Shown here one piece after another: positions 23,263 through 37,198 of a stretch of DNA of 64,000 nucleotides; the stretch's first letter is position 1, and each line of letters opens with the position of its first letter. Origin of the DNA: Henckelia pumila (Eukaryota; Streptophyta; Magnoliopsida; Lamiales; Gesneriaceae); the NCBI RefSeq assembly GCF_033568475.1, contig NC_133122.1, positions 19,785,206 through 19,849,205 of the forward strand, written 5' to 3'. Both the position numbers and the translations under genes were made by a program. The notes under the pieces are model-generated. The model saw only the letters and a list, made by a program, of their open reading frames with translations, was not told where the DNA came from and made no database searches.

Positions 23263-23751
23263 ATTGGTGCGAAGGAAAATCCAACCTAACCTGATTGGAG
23301 ATCCCAAGAACTAGGTTCAATGGAAAAACCTAATCGCACTGGTTTGGTAGATCACTATGGGGTTTAATCCCAGTCTATTCTTATTTCAAAACAGTGAGTG
23401 TAGAGGATAAGAATATAGCTTTTAATGATTCTGATGAAATTAAACATAGAATCACCTATGTGATAGAGAAGTGGGGCCGCTTTGAAGGAATTGCAAGGCA
23501 CAATTCTAGACCCTCTCACAGAACCAGGCAAGTGTTCGTATCAAGAAGATTCCTGTGTGAAGTATATCCTAATTTACATGAACGGATGTACAGTTCAAAG
23601 ACATCGCGTCTACTGTCAACCAGTGAATTGCTATACTTTCACAAGGGAAGGTTCAAAGGGTAACACCTACCTATCCTATGCAGGATTTCAACTGTTGAAC
23701 GTTATCACATCTATCTTAGTTTATCTTTCAATTTCCATTCATGTGGGAGAT

Positions 23752-24421
23752 TGTTGAAATAATTGAATGGAATTTAATGTTGTAGGTCACCGCCTTCCTT
23801 GAATATATACATGTTCACACGTTTTTGCTACTCAAACAATTCATGGAACATGGCCCTCCATATTTATTATGCTCAACTAATTTGATAGAACAAATGTCTG
23901 GCTGCTATTTGAGCTGTCGTTTTCTTTTGTGCATGTGCATGTACCCAAATTTCTATATGATGGAAGTTTGATGTCTTAATATAAATATACGCCTTTGAAC
24001 TCTCATCAGATTCATTGAAATATATTCTCTCTCGTTTCTAACTACTGCACTTCTGGTCCTTCATAAGTTGTTGTGTTCTTGCTCATGCATGCTTCTCAAT
24101 TTTATGCTCGTGCATGCTATACCTTGTCTCACCTCTGAGTTTGTTCTCTGTTTATTTCTGAGCTACTGATTTTCCTACTCTTGCTCGGATTTTGAGAGTT
24201 TACGTGATATTGTTACGGTACAATCTCAGTTCGCCGGTGTAGTACCTTCGTGCTAGGTGACTACAGGGTTTTATCGTTGTATCCTGGAAAACAGACGTCC
24301 TTCGTGATCTCCGAGCACATCCGGGAGGGGACGAATCTGTTTTAAGGAAACTTTAATTTTACAGGCCTCGGTTATGTTATTCTTGATCTGAAGGAAATTC
24401 ACGTAATAGTTTTGATCTACA
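23752..24421 (+). repeat. 3' LTR of copia A (copy 2)
   Basis: Matches 6343-7013 with only a few differences, among them one base missing near 24309. Confidence 0.92.
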
Positions 24422-24968
24422 AAAATCTCAAAGAAAAAAAAAATTGTTCATCACCATCTCCAATACATGACTTGTTCTCGATTTCTTCGACTTGATCTTC
24501 ATTCCTATCTGGGGAAGAAAGTAAGGGGTGAGTGTTTTGGGAAACACTCAGCAAGTGGGGGCCGATCGATCATACAAAAAAATAGATACATGTATAATTA
24601 TTTGAAAATTCATACTTGGATTACAAGCATAGCATAATTCAAAACATAATCATAATCATCTGATCATATCATGTCTCCTTATAGCATATCATAATCATCA
24701 TAACAAAATCGACATGATTTAACATATTTTGACCAGACACTGAAATTTCTCTCATTATTCGTGACTAACTGATCAGTCTCCTATATGTAATCCCTCTAAA
24801 GGGTGAGGTCATTGGTCGGTTATTCTTACCCACCGCATCAGGGTCATAACATAACATAGTTTGGAAATTTCCTTCCCACTCCTAATTTGAGTCATAACAT
24901 TGTCAAAACATACTCTTAACAAAGTTTCATCAAGAAAATAATTACATAACAAAATTCCAACGATTAAC
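24422..24968. repeat. LTR-like repeat, right part (copy 2)
   Basis: Copy of 7014-7560 with the same GAGTGTTTTGGGAAACACTC hairpin. No gene seen. Confidence 0.4.
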
Positions 24969-25970
24969 ATGAACGATCGAGATTTTTCAAACATACGTAA
25001 GGTTTTAAAACAAAGCCCACTTACAGAATATGTTGGTGTAAGAATCAACCACTTAACAGATGAAGCTTGGATTGAAAACTTTGAGAAGCAAATATTTGAA
25101 AATTCTACTGTTTGCTTTCTCGAAAAATTGGCAGCTTATAAATTCTTTGGCTTTGCATTTAAATCCCTATTAACGGTTATTTAAATCATATTCCTAATAT
25201 GATTGAAAAATTTGTTGGTTGATTTACCATTTTATATATGTAGATATTTAAACAAATTGTGTTTGGTTTTTTATAATTATCTATATTTGGCTACTGATTC
25301 ACAATTAAGGGACAACCAAATCCTTGCAGCTCGACCTATTCAAGAGCAGATTCATAATGGTATCGGTTTATTTGAAATAAGAAATACAAATACAATACAA
25401 TATAAAAATTAATATTATATTAATTCTTGCATCTACATTCGATTACATTTGTTGTTCTCGGTCCATTTGCTATGAAATTTATTTCAATTTATATTGACTA
25501 AAGAAAAATAACAGCCAGAAAAATTTAAAAAACTAACAAACTAATTTTTTCTTTGAGTATTCACAAACATAAATCACTTTTGTTGCTTGCATGTTCATTG
25601 TGTACTTGATTTATGTTATTGGTTTTATGATCACATCAAACCAATTTCAATTGTTTTTAATGAACATCATTTGAAATTTGTTAAATTTTTTATAAATGTG
25701 ATTTAAAATTTGCTTATATAATATGAGTCCACTGAATTCTTTTATTTGATTTCAACTTTATTGTTAATATTGTTTAATTTAATGTTTTGACTTTATTTGA
25801 GATTATACATTCTTTCTGCATTATATGGTTTTGTTGGCAATTTCAATTTATGTAGATTTTGCATTATCATTGTATAATATGATATGTCAATCTCTATTTT
25901 TATGGGCAAGCTACAACTTTTTAATTTTCTCTATTTCGAGTTTATCATAAACTTTTTGACTCATGTATTC
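24969..25970. other. AT-rich intergenic stretch (copy 2)
   Basis: Copy of 7561-8560. No recognised gene. Confidence 0.5.
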
Positions 25971-25974
25971 ATGA

Positions 25975-26005
25975 CACACGCAACGCGTGTGCTTTGCTTG
26001 CTAGT
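25975..26005 (+). repeat. Helitron-type 3' terminus (copy 2)
   Basis: Hairpin at 25975-25991 and CTAGT at 26001-26005, as at 8567. Confidence 0.6.
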
Positions 26006-26194
26006 ACTATATTAAACATGAGGGAGGTTTTGGTACGTTAGTATGGTCTCCCTCGTGTTTTTTGCCCTTTGATGAGTTATGTAATTACAAAAATTTCATT
26101 TTCACTGTATTCTTTTGCATAAAAATGTTATTTCTTTTATTTCACTATATATTATTATTATTATTATTACAGTTTAAAAAATATAAATAGAAGT

Positions 26195-26222
26195 CACGCA
26201 TCGCGTGCATCCGGATACTAAT
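26195..26222 (+). repeat. Helitron-type 3' terminus, CTAAT (copy 2)
   Basis: Hairpin at 26195-26207 and CTAAT at 26218-26222, as at 8787. Confidence 0.55.
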
Positions 26223-27204
26223 ATAGATTAAAAATTGCTCCCACAATTCCACATATACATTTTACCTTCCAAAATAAATCCAATTATCACTTATTTTTTC
26301 CTAGAAACATTTCATCAATATTATTATTTTTTTCCTTTCCATCGAAAAAGTTCACAAATTCCATAAAATATGATGACAACAACATACAGTTAACTAACTC
26401 ACTTATCCATTATTTCCTTCAAATATCAATCTTAGGCAGTGGGTGACAACTTCTAGAAAGTAATTCTCAATTTTTCCTTAATACATTTTGAAAATTACTT
26501 TTTAAAAATCATCTCAAACACTATTTTATACAGCTGAAATACATCCAAAAGGGACTGAAATTCAATGAAAATGAAAGTGGTCACAGAGAACAATGACCAA
26601 AGAAAATTAGTTTCAATAGTGTTGGGAATAGGAAGAAGATGACCTACAAAAAATTTGTAGTTTCATCAAATCAATTGGAAAACGTCTGGACAAAAATGCA
26701 CATGATTATATGACGATCGAGAGGCCTAAAGATGATTGATAATTTATATCGAAAATTTTCGTTCATAATTTTTTTTTGAAATTATTTTTTTCGGATATAA
26801 TTATGGTAAATAAAATCTATCTACCTAAACTCAGAAGTGGGAATTTAATCCATGGAGCCTCACTCTTGTCATTAGATTAAGAGATCCTCGGTCAAAATTT
26901 AAAAAACAACTAAATAAATAACTTATTGTTCAATATAAGATAAACTATTTATAATTAACCAATAGGGGTTCAAAACATGTTGCACAAATATTGTACGTAC
27001 TTTAAATTCAAAAAATAAAGAGATGGCAAGTACTTAACACAGAAAATTAAATAATCTCTAACACTGACCAATACTAAATTTTTGTATAGACTAAACTTTA
27101 ATGAAGAATTCTTGAAACAAGAAAGAGGAGGTGAGGTACTGATGGATGAAATGGATCGAATTGAAGGACAACGAATAATAAATTGGAAGAAGAATTATTT
27201 TATA
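26223..27204. other. Intergenic (copy 2)
   Basis: Copy of 8815-9802. No gene. It lacks about ten bases near 26336 that are present at 8933-8942. Confidence 0.5.
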
Positions 27205-28330
27205 TCTTATTATATTATTAAATTAGAGACCCTCATTAACAAACTTTCAATTAATTGGTGAAACTTGATTTAAAATTACCATTATCTCCTAACTTAATTT
27301 TCAATAAAGGGGTAAATGCCATTTGTCACCCCTGTGAAAAGGTAAAAAAGCACAGAACATTCCGTGTAAAATAAATGATCATTCACAACCCTGTGTTTTT
27401 AAAATTAAAACATAAAACCCCTCACTTTTTTGCACGCGCTTTGAGTGCAAGTGTTATTGTTTTTAATGGATTTTAAAATACATAATTTACGAATGAGTCC
27501 TTGATTTGATGGATTCTCTTTCTTTTCTTTTTTTATTTTCTGTAATTTTTATTTTGATTTGTTTTTTAAACAGTCTTTTCTATAATTTAAACAGAGAGTT
27601 TATGGATTTTCTTTTCCTTTTTTTCTTTCCTTTTGAAATGAAGAGGATGTGGGTTCACGTTGATGATTTTATCGAAAGCAAGCAATTTTTTTCCCAATTT
27701 GTAGAAAACATTTTAAAATTTAAAATATTTAGGAAATTCATAAAAACAAAAAATAAAATAATAATTTGTTTAAATCTTTGCATATATGTGGGTTTCACGT
27801 GGTATATTATATTCAAATCAAGCATTTTTTAAAAAATAAATTGTAGAAAACATTTTAAAATTTATAATCTTTATTACCGTAAAACAAAATTTATAATCTT
27901 TAGGAAATTCATAAAACTATAAAATAAAATAATTTTTTAATATAACATATTAATGGGGCAAGTTTGTTTTAATTTTAAGAACACGGGTTGTGAATGATCA
28001 TTTATTTTACACGGGGTGTTCTGTGCTCTTTTACCTTTTCACAGGGGTGATAAGTGGCATTTTCCCTTCAATAAAACCAAAATTATTGGATAAAATAGTC
28101 ATTTTATACGATTTTCTCTTTTTTAGCCATTAGATGCTCACTTTGTGCTCTTTGATATTCTTTTATTTACAAAAATGACATTCACTTTATAAGATATATA
28201 TATTTTTTGTGAATATTTGTTTAAGAAAATGTTATATTTTTATTATTTTTTAATTTTACAATTTATTATTTAATGTCTTTGTTAAAAAAACGAAATGTAT
28301 GAGCACGCAACGCGTGCAGCGAAATACTAG
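27205..28330 (+). mobile_element. Non-autonomous Helitron (copy 2)
   Basis: Copy of 9803-10938: TC start, hairpin at 28303-28317, CTAGT at 28327-28331. Confidence 0.75.
27309..28066. mobile_element. Mutator-like MITE (copy 2)
   Basis: Copy of 9907-10674 with TIRs and TTCAATAAA on both sides (27300-27308 and 28067-28075). Confidence 0.85.
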
Positions 28331-28564
28331 TATATATATATAGATACTTACGAATGAATAGGGTTATAATCAGATAAATGTTTTTGTGAATATTTGTTAA
28401 AGAAAACGTTATATCTTTATTATTTTTTAATTTTACAATTTATTATTTAATGTCTTCGTTAAAAAAACGAAATGTATGAGCACGCAACGCGTGCAGCAAA
28501 ATACTAGTATATATATATATATAGATACTTACGAATGAATAGGGTTATAGTTAGATAAATGTTT
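28206..28564. repeat. 178-bp tandem duplication of Helitron 3' end (copy 2)
   Basis: Same arrangement as 10811-11168, hairpins at 28303 and 28480, CTAGT at 28327 and 28504. Confidence 0.72.
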
Positions 28565-29283
28565 CACTAATTTATTTTGCTAGAAATAAATTCCAATGAT
28601 CCCATCAAATCTTTCTTGAAAACTGTGCGTTTGGTGGGCAATTTATGTGCATGTGCATTAAAATCCATTAATTGAAAATATTTGTAGATTTTCAAAAAAT
28701 ATATATGTAGATTAATTTATGGCTCGTACGGGAGTTTGCTAGTTCAATTAGAGCTGTTGCGGCTATAAACATTAGCTCTTCGTGAGCTCCAGAGATTTCT
28801 GCCGAGAAATTTGTGTTGTTCATTGTTGTTTTTACCCGCTTCTCATTTTCACAAATCAAATATCAAATAATTAAGAGGGTTCGAAAAAAAATTCATAAAT
28901 ATAAAGTTAACAAGAAACGTATATTATAAATTCTATCAGAAATTAATGATAACCACTCTATGTGCAAAAACTGTGTGCATTGTATTCAACTTATGTGCAT
29001 CAAATTAATAATCATATGACTACTTCTTTAAAAATCTGCTCCTTATACAAGAATAACTAATTTTATTCTTAAAATAATATGAAAATTCATTAGCATAAAC
29101 AAATTATTTTATTACAAATATATATATATCATGCAAGAGTCGCTGGTACGAATGACAGATCGATCGTTCAACTTGAACTTGAACTTGAAATGCATGCAGC
29201 ATGCTAGAGTTGTCTCTAATTTTTTTTTTTTTAAAAAGGTCTAGTAATAAAAATATTTGTTGTTTTTGAAAAAGAAAAAAGAA

Positions 29284-29317
<34 letters not shown>

Positions 29318-30027
29318 TCTAACACGTATGTGCTTGTATAGTAAAAAAAAAATAGAACTTATAAATGTATAGAATTAATAAAGCAATAATTAAAATTAGA
29401 TTACGAAAGAATGATTTTCCCAATTAAAAATGAATAATTCTCTATAAACATATAAATTATAAGTATCCCATTGACATATTCCAAATTATATAATCACATT
29501 CGCTATTATACATATGCCAACAATGTAATGTTAATTTTTTTTCCTTTAAGTACAACAATTAGAGTCAAATGGGATATCACCTTATATTTGAGCATTCTTA
29601 AAAAATAAACGTGTTGTTATTAGCTAATTTTCTGGGAATTAAAAATTTTAAATTTAATAAATTAGTAATTCATTGAAATCATAAAGAAATGCAAATATCT
29701 GCTTTAGCTACAAATTTTTAACAACCGTCTCTAAGCTTTGCAACAAAGAAAATTGAGACGAGATTGAAATTTGTTGCCAAACCATCGCTAGCTAATTTTA
29801 AATTAGCAACGGTTTCGACCGCCGCTTTTAAACCGTCTCTAAGCTTTACAAAAAAGAAAATAAAGACGAGATTGAAATTTGTTTGCTAAAATGTCGCTAA
29901 TATATATTGATATTTTTAATTTAATTTACCTTGAATTGATGGTTGAAACTTCTAAAATCTTGTATCAGCTAAACTTCAATAAAAAAAACTGCTGAAACAA
30001 GAAAGAGGAGGTGATGAATGAAATTGA
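28565..30027. repeat. Old noncoding scaffold (copy 2)
   Basis: Copy of 11169-12642. No gene. The TA microsatellite here is about 28 bp. Confidence 0.7.
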
Positions 30028-30232
30028 TATTAGAATATTTTATACTCTTGTAATTATCTCTTATGATTTGTTTCCTTATTCATAGATCAGATTGTGATCT
30101 TTTTACTTGTATTTCATATCTAAGATTAGTTGGTTATTTTGTATTTATCTTTACAATATTCTAGGATTGTAAATTGTATTTATACCTCTTGAGTGATCAA
30201 TAAAATTAGAGTAATTTTTACACAATTCTACA
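30028..30232 (+). repeat. 5' LTR of copia B (copy 2)
   Basis: 205 bp, followed by primer site TGGTATCAAAGCC at 30233. Confidence 0.92.
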
Positions 30233-30290
30233 TGGTATCAAAGCCACAAGGCTAAACGCTACAAATCAATATTTTTTCTCTACCACGCCC

Positions 30291-33200
30291 ATGGCCACCA
30301 CTGACTCCACCACAGCGCCGCCTCCTCCACCAACACACGACAAATCCCCTCCCTTAATTTCCTTCAATATTACTGCACAAGCACCATTGAAGCTTACCTC
30401 TACTAATTACTCTGCATGGCGTCTTCAATTTCAATCCCTCTTGATTGGCTACGATCTCCTCGGTTTCGTCGATGGCACCAAACCGTGCCCTCCTCCTATC
30501 ATCACTCAAAACGAAGCCTCCATTCCCAACTGTTGCGTAATTTTGTGCCCGCAAGTGCACGCGTGGTGTCAAGTTTTAATATAGAGTAAGTAGAGTATCG
30601 TTCCCACGAGGATTGAAAATTTATATTCACACTAAATACTGTAATTAGAATAATCTCAAGTTTGTTTAGAAAATCAAAGTTTGAAATTCAATAAACTAAA
30701 ATTAAATAAAATAAAGAATCCAGAATTTCAATGATGGCTTTGGGTACATGATCCGAGACAGGTTCTAGATACAAGATATCACTCGATTTTCATTCATGTA
30801 AATCATATCAATTGATTATACCATCTATTCCAATTTATAGGCCAAGAACCCTTAATTTTTATTTACTGCATCTCTCGAGTGCCGAGTAAATGTTATTATT
30901 CTAATGCTAATTTCGATATCCCTATCAGAAATCAAAAAACAAAATAATTTAATCAAGTTCTATGGTTCTCTTTCAATGACCTCAAAGGAACTTGTAAGCC
31001 TCTCGAACTCTAAAAAAATCCTAGGTTGTGTTTTTCTATGATCCTATTCAAAATCGCCTCTCTCGAGTGCTAGATTTCAAATAAATATAACAATTCAATT
31101 ATTGATCAAGTAATTGAAAGATAATCAAAACAGGAATACACAAATAAATTGTTAAGAATAAATAATAGTAGGCAAAATAATAGTCAAAACATGAAACTCC
31201 AATCAAGATCCGTCAATCTCTAGAAACAACTAATAAGTTTATAATGAAATAAATAAACACATAGACATATTCAAAAATCTCATAATAAATCAAGGCAGAT
31301 AATAAAAATCACAGTCCGTCCCCAGATGAATTTCCTCTGTCGTGTGATTTGATTATCCCTTGTCGTTCGTTCCCACGTCTCAAATTCGTGTCCCAAGCCT
31401 ACTTGAATGTGTAGTTATGTGTGGTTCTCTTGTTTGGGTGCCGCTTTTTCTCCTCTCGATTCTCTCCAAAATGTGCGGCTGATTTGTGCGGCTCCCCCTC
31501 TCCCTCGTTGTGTTCTCTCCTTTTATTGCTCCTCGAAGCCCGTCAAATAAAACCCGACAATCGAGTCTTTTAAATTTCCGAAATTCTGCACTTTCTATCT
31601 CGCAGCAGCAGCAGCGCTGGAGCACCTATTTAGGGCGCTGGGGCGCTGCTCGGCATAAAAAATTCTCGGAAATGAAACGTCGGGCGCTGGAGCGCCAGTT
31701 TTATGGCGTCGGGGCGCTGCAGCTTGTGTCCAGCGCGCAGCATTATTTAAAAAAATCAATACCAAAGTTCTAGCCATCGGATCGAGCTGAAATTTTGACA
31801 TCAGCTTTAAAACATCCTAAACTTTATTATGAACGGTGAAGATCGGATTTGAATGTCTCAAAAATCCCAGTCAATTTCTGAAGTTGCTGCTCCATAATTC
31901 ATCATTCCCCCTTCTTCTCAATACTTTTCTTCTAAATTTTTAATTCTTTCATCTCACAAAAACAACAACAAATATGCATAAAATCCACTCGATACATGAC
32001 AAAAGTCAAGTAAAATCATATATAAATTAAGTGCATAAATTGCACTTATCACCAACCTGGATTATTCACCATGGATTCGGCAGGACCAGCTGCTGCTCAA
32101 CGCCATCATTGGCGCTCTCTCCCCCAACATCATCCCCTTCATCGCTTGTTCTCGCACGTCTCTTGACGCCTGGTCCATCCTTGACAAAACTTCTGCTGCC
32201 CCTAGCCGTGGCTGCATCATGCAACTTAAATCTCATCTTTCCAATCCGGTTAAGGGCTCCAAAACTATTCTGAGTATCTCCAAGGCATCAAAACCCATGT
32301 TGATGCGCTTGCACTCATGAACGTTGCAGTCGACATTGAGGATCTAACTCTCAAAATCCTCCATGGACTCGATGACAGCTACAAAGAGTTGTCACTTGCA
32401 ATTCAAGATCGTGAGAGTTCAATCACCTTTGATGAACTCCATGAGAAACTGGTCAATTTTGAGGCACAACTTATGATCTGCAACTCTCTTCCTAGCAACC
32501 CGGCCACCGCACTTGCCACCGCTCGCTCTGCCAAGTCCGCTGCCCCTGGCTTCTCATCGGGTTTCTCTCGGTTTTCTGCCCCTCAACGCCACCGTGAGCT
32601 CCAGCCCCATGGCATCCTCGTCCACCTGATGCATCTGCTCCTAAACCATATTTGGGGCGTTGCCAGTTATGTGGCGTCCAAGGTCACTTCGCCAAGCGGT
32701 GTCCAGATTTTCAATACATTCCATGGTATCCCTCGTCTCCAACCGCTTTCGCCCCTCCAGTCTACCATGGGCCGCAGGCTCACACTGCTTCTCGACCAGT
32801 TACTGCTTCGGTCTCTTCAGAGTGGGTTCTTGACTCGGGTGCCTCCCATCATGTTACTACTGACCTCGCCAATCTGTCTCTCCACTACCCATACGGCGGC
32901 TCTGACTCCATTATCGTTGGCAATGGCTCTGGTTTGTTTATTTCACACATTGGCTCACTCACCTTGTCAACTTCGCTATTTTATTTTTCTCTACATAATG
33001 TCCTTTGTGTTCCCTCTATGGCTAAAAATCTAATATCTGTTGCCCAATTATGTCTAACCCATAATATTTCTATTATCTTTCTTCCTACTTGTTTCCAAGT
33101 GAAGGATATTAGCACGGGTGATCTGCTCCTCACGGGACCGTGTAAGAATGGCATCTACATCTGGCTCTCTTCCACCTCCAAAGCCTCATCTCCATTGGCC

Positions 33201-35812
33201 TTCTCCTCTGCCCTTGAGTTGATGCCCTTGTGGCACTCTCGCCTGGGCCATCCTTCGTCTAGCATTGTCAGTAATTTAGTGTCTTCTAGGGTTTTATCAG
33301 TGTCTCCTAGTTTGCTTGGTAATTTTCATTGTAATTCTTGCAACATTAATAAAAGTGATAAACTTCCCTTTTTTGAGTCCACTCTTATATCCACTGCTCC
33401 TCTTGAATTAATTTTCTCTGATTTTTGGACCTCCCCGGTCCTCTCTATGGATGGATACAAGTATTATGTTATTTTTGTGGATCACTTTACAAAATACATA
33501 TGGTTATATCCTCTCCAACGCAAATCCGATGTCCTCTCTGTCTTCACTGGCTACAAATCCCTCGTTGAAAATAAGTTCAATCGTAAAATTATTACCCTCT
33601 ACACCGACAATGGTGGCGAATTCCTGGCCCTCAAGTCATTCTTGGTGACTCATGGAATTTCCCATCTAACCACACCCCCACATACTCCTGAACACAATGG
33701 CTACTCTGAGTGTCGTCATCGACACATTGTCGAAATTGGTCTTACACTTCTTCATCAAGCATCCCTTCCCCTTAGCCTTTGGCCCTTTGCGTTTGCCACT
33801 GCCACCTATCTTATCAACCGCATGCCTAAGAAAAATCTAGAAATGATATACTCTTTCAAAAAGCTATTCCATCACCCTCCCAATCTTCTTAAGCTTCGTG
33901 TGTTTGGTTGTCTCTTTTATCCCTGGCTTCGCCCTTATACTCATCACAAATTAGATCCTAAATCACAACCCTGCATTTTCCTTGGGTATTCCCTCACCCA
34001 GAGTGCTTATATTTGTCTAGATGTCTCTTCTAACAAGTTTTTCATCTCCCGCCATGTTAGATTTTTTGAACAAATTTTACCTCCCTACCCTCCTACCGAC
34101 ACGTGTCCACCCTTCCCTGTTCCCTCCTCGGATCCTCCTATATTTCTTGTTCCTCAGTCAGTGGATGCCTCCTCTGACACTATCTTGGCTGATGACCAGC
34201 TGATCGCACGTACTGCTCCCTCATCACACGCCTCAAGATACTCTTTACACACCGCCTCTAATATTTCTCTGGATTGTGAGCCCACATGTGTGACTGCTGT
34301 CGTCGGGGACCCTCGCTGGCGTGCCGCGATGTCCGATGAATTCGATGCGCTCTTACGCAATGGCACTTGGGATCTTTTCCCTTCTCATCACTCTCAAAAT
34401 ATTATTGGCTGCAAGTGGTTCTTCCACATTAAGCGCAAATATGATGGCTCTGTGGACCGTTTAAATGCACGTTTGGTTTCCAAGGGCTTTCATCAGCGTC
34501 CTGGCCTTGATTATCATGACACCTACATCCCTTTCGTCAAGCCTACAATTGTTCGTGTCATAATAAGTCTTGCAGTTCATCTTCGGTGGTCATTGCGTCA
34601 ATTGGACGTAAATAATGTCTTCCTTCAGGGGACTCTTGACGAGGACGTGTTTATGGCACAAACTCCTGGTTTTATTGATCCCAACTTTCCGGATTATGTT
34701 TGCAAACTCCGCAAAGCTATTTATGGCCTCAAACAGGAGCCCCGCGCCTGGTATCAGGAACTGCGTGCTTATTTGCTTAAACTTGGATTTTTTAATTCTC
34801 GGTCTGATGCTTCTCTGTTTATTCTCCGCAGCCATGGTCACACTATATATTTTCTGGTGTATGTTGATGATTTAATTATTACTAGTGATAATGCTTCATT
34901 GATTCCATTATTGGGAAACTAACAAACAGGTTCTCTATCAAAGACTTGGGTTCTCTGTCTTTTTTTCTTGGAGTCAAAGTTATTCCCAATTCGAGTGGGC
35001 TCAATCCGTCTCAAAGGCAATATATCATTGATATTTTATCTCGCTTCAATATGCAACACTTCAAGCCTGTCCAGACTCCTCTTGCCACCAGCACTACTCT
35101 CTCGGTTAATGATGGGGCTCCACCTGCCGACGCCACCCTTTACCGTCAGGTCATTGGGAGTCTTCAGTATTTACTTCTCACTCGTCCTGACATTGCCTTC
35201 GTCTCAACCTCCTCTCTCAGTTTATGCATGCTCCATCTGAACATCATTGGGGTGCGGTTAAACGGTTACTTCGATATTTAAATGGGTCTCTTCATTATGG
35301 TCTTCACATTCGGTCACATGACTCTCTCTCTCTCGCTGCATGGTTATACTGACTCCGACTGGGCTGGCAATCCGGAAGATCGCTGTTCCACGGTTGCTTA
35401 TGTTATATTTCTTGGATCGAATCCTATATCGTGGAGCTCTAAGAAGCAGCGATCGGTTTCTCGTTCATCCACTGAGGCCAAATATCGTGTCATTGCCACC
35501 GGTGCTGCTGAACTATCTTGGCTAAGCTCTCTTCTTCTTGAGCTTGGAGTTTCTATCCCTGGAGTTCCGGTTCTTTACAGTGACAATATTGGCGCCACCT
35601 ACTTATGTGTGAACCCTGTTTTTCATTCTCGTATGAAGCACATCACTTTGGACTATCACTTTGTTCGAGAATTTGTGTAGGCTTCGAAGTTACGCATCTC
35701 GCATGTTTCTTCCGATGATCAGTTAGCTGATGCTCTTACCAAACCATTATCTGGATCCCGGCTTCGATCTCTGTCTTTCAAGATTGGTGTTTCTCCAGAA
35801 CCTCCATCTTGA
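30291..35812 (+). pseudogene. Copia B gag-pol polyprotein, broken (copy 2)
   Basis: Same architecture as copy 1: gag from 30291, solo LTR interruption, pol frame of 756 codons at 32652-34922, then broken distal RT/RNase H to 35812. The pol frame differs from copy 1 at five residues: zinc-knuckle region S to F, V to I, integrase H to D, linker C to Y, and A to V. Near the start of gag copy 2 has GYDLLGF where copy 1 lost three bases (GYLLGF). The same stop ends both pol frames, so neither copy has been repaired. Confidence 0.93.
30531..32051 (-). mobile_element. Solo LTR nested in copia B gag (copy 2)
   Basis: Copy of 13143-14662, with CCAAC at 30526-30530 and 32052-32056. Confidence 0.85.
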
Positions 35813-35819
35813 GGGGCCC

Positions 35820-36024
35820 TATTAGAATATTTTATACTCTTGTAATTATCTCTTATGATTTGTTTCCTTATTCATAGATCAGATTGTGATTTTTTTACTT
35901 GTATTTCATATCTAAGATTAGTTGGTTATTTTGTATTTATCTGTACAATATTCTACGATTGTAAATTGTATTTATACCTCTTGAATGATCAATAAAATTA
36001 GAGTCATTTTTACGCAATTCTACA
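35820..36024 (+). repeat. 3' LTR of copia B (copy 2)
   Basis: 205 bp. The adjacent purine tract reads GAGGGGCCC instead of GAGGGGGCC. Confidence 0.92.
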
Positions 36025-36778
36025 ATTGATCAAATTGAAGGGAAACAAAAGTTATATGAAGAATAAATTGGAGGAAGAATTATTATATAGAAATATTTAC
36101 GAATGCATGGGGTTACAATTAGATAACGATAATTTCGTTAATTTCTTTTGCTAGAAATAAATTCTAGTGATCCCCTTTTATTTATCAAATATTTTTTCTT
36201 GGTAATTAATAACATTCAGAGTAATTAAAGCTGATTTCACTTTATAATAAATTTGAATGCATATAATCTAAATATTGCTAGATTTGTGGATAAGATAATG
36301 AAGAATATATAATATAAAGATAACAAATAAATATACTATGTTACTATCTTTGTAGAGTTGAGTCAAACATTAGAGTTTAGATAAAACAAATATATGTGTA
36401 ATCAATTAATATTTTATTCTACGTATTTAGTTGTTATGGATGATTGTAACTCCTCTATTGATGATTAATAAATTGTTCGAAAGTTGGTTTTAAAAAAAAT
36501 GGACAAATCTATATTTAGGAATTTTTCAATTTTAATCTTATCTCAAAATATAGTGATACATGTTTGGTGAATACCGGGATATTACAATAATGCAGTTAGA
36601 TATTAATGTAATTCAAATTATTGTTTTAAATTCCAACGTAATTCAAATTTAATGCTTATATAAATATTATAAACATGGAATGATTTAATTTTAATGATGT
36701 TTAATCATTTACTACTCAATGGTATTTTTAATTAAATGATGGTTAGAATCAAACGCTTACCACTAGGTCAAAACCTAT
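36025..36778. other. Scaffold downstream of copia B (copy 2)
   Basis: Copy of 18636-19389, no gene. Confidence 0.55.
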
Positions 36779-37198
36779 AGTTATTAGCCAAGGTTCAACT
36801 TTATTTTCTTATATTTGTGACAGCGCAGATGAGTTGGAAGAGGGGTGTCTGACTTAACAAATTCCTATGAGAAAATTAAATAATCTCTAGAGTTGCATAA
36901 AAAGAAATTAATGTATAATGACCAATCCAACACTGACCAATACTAATTAATGCTTAAACTATACTGCACGAATAGTGCACTTAAAAAATTACATCAAGAA
37001 AACTTATATAAAAATAATAATAAGAGTATCGATTTTAATGGAATGAGCATGGTCCAGCTAAAGTCGGAAGTTCACGTTGGGAGAGCTTTAAAAATGGGAT
37101 GCCGGGTAATTGAATCTTCCACGTGGGATCACTAAAGTTTTCTTGGATTTCATCTTTAAACCCGTGAAAATAATAGTAATAAACATCGAAAGCTATAG
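36779..37198. repeat. 420-bp repeat R1, left member of the flanking pair
   Basis: Aligns without net length change to 44416-44835 (constant offset 7637) and differs at about three bases. The two members bracket 37199-44415. Confidence 0.93.
37035..37198 (-). pseudogene. UGT75-type glycosyltransferase fragment (copy 2)
   Basis: Identical in content to 19646-19809. It stops at 37198, where V-ATPase intron sequence begins. Confidence 0.75.

Larger units (their letters stand above)
22074..24421 (+). mobile_element. Copia A, 3' part (copy 2)
   Basis: The distal reverse transcriptase, RNase H, 3' spacer and one LTR of copia A, carried over by the duplication. No 5' LTR. The AAAAT at 24422-24426 is the retained target repeat. 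Confidence 0.93.
30028..36024 (+). mobile_element. Ty1/copia retrotransposon B (copy 2)
   Basis: Copy of 12643-18635 with ATTGA target repeats at 30023-30027 and 36025-36029. LTRs at 30028-30232 and 35820-36024. It was carried by the segmental duplication rather than inserted separately, because the target repeat, nested solo LTR and mutations are all shared. Confidence 0.95.
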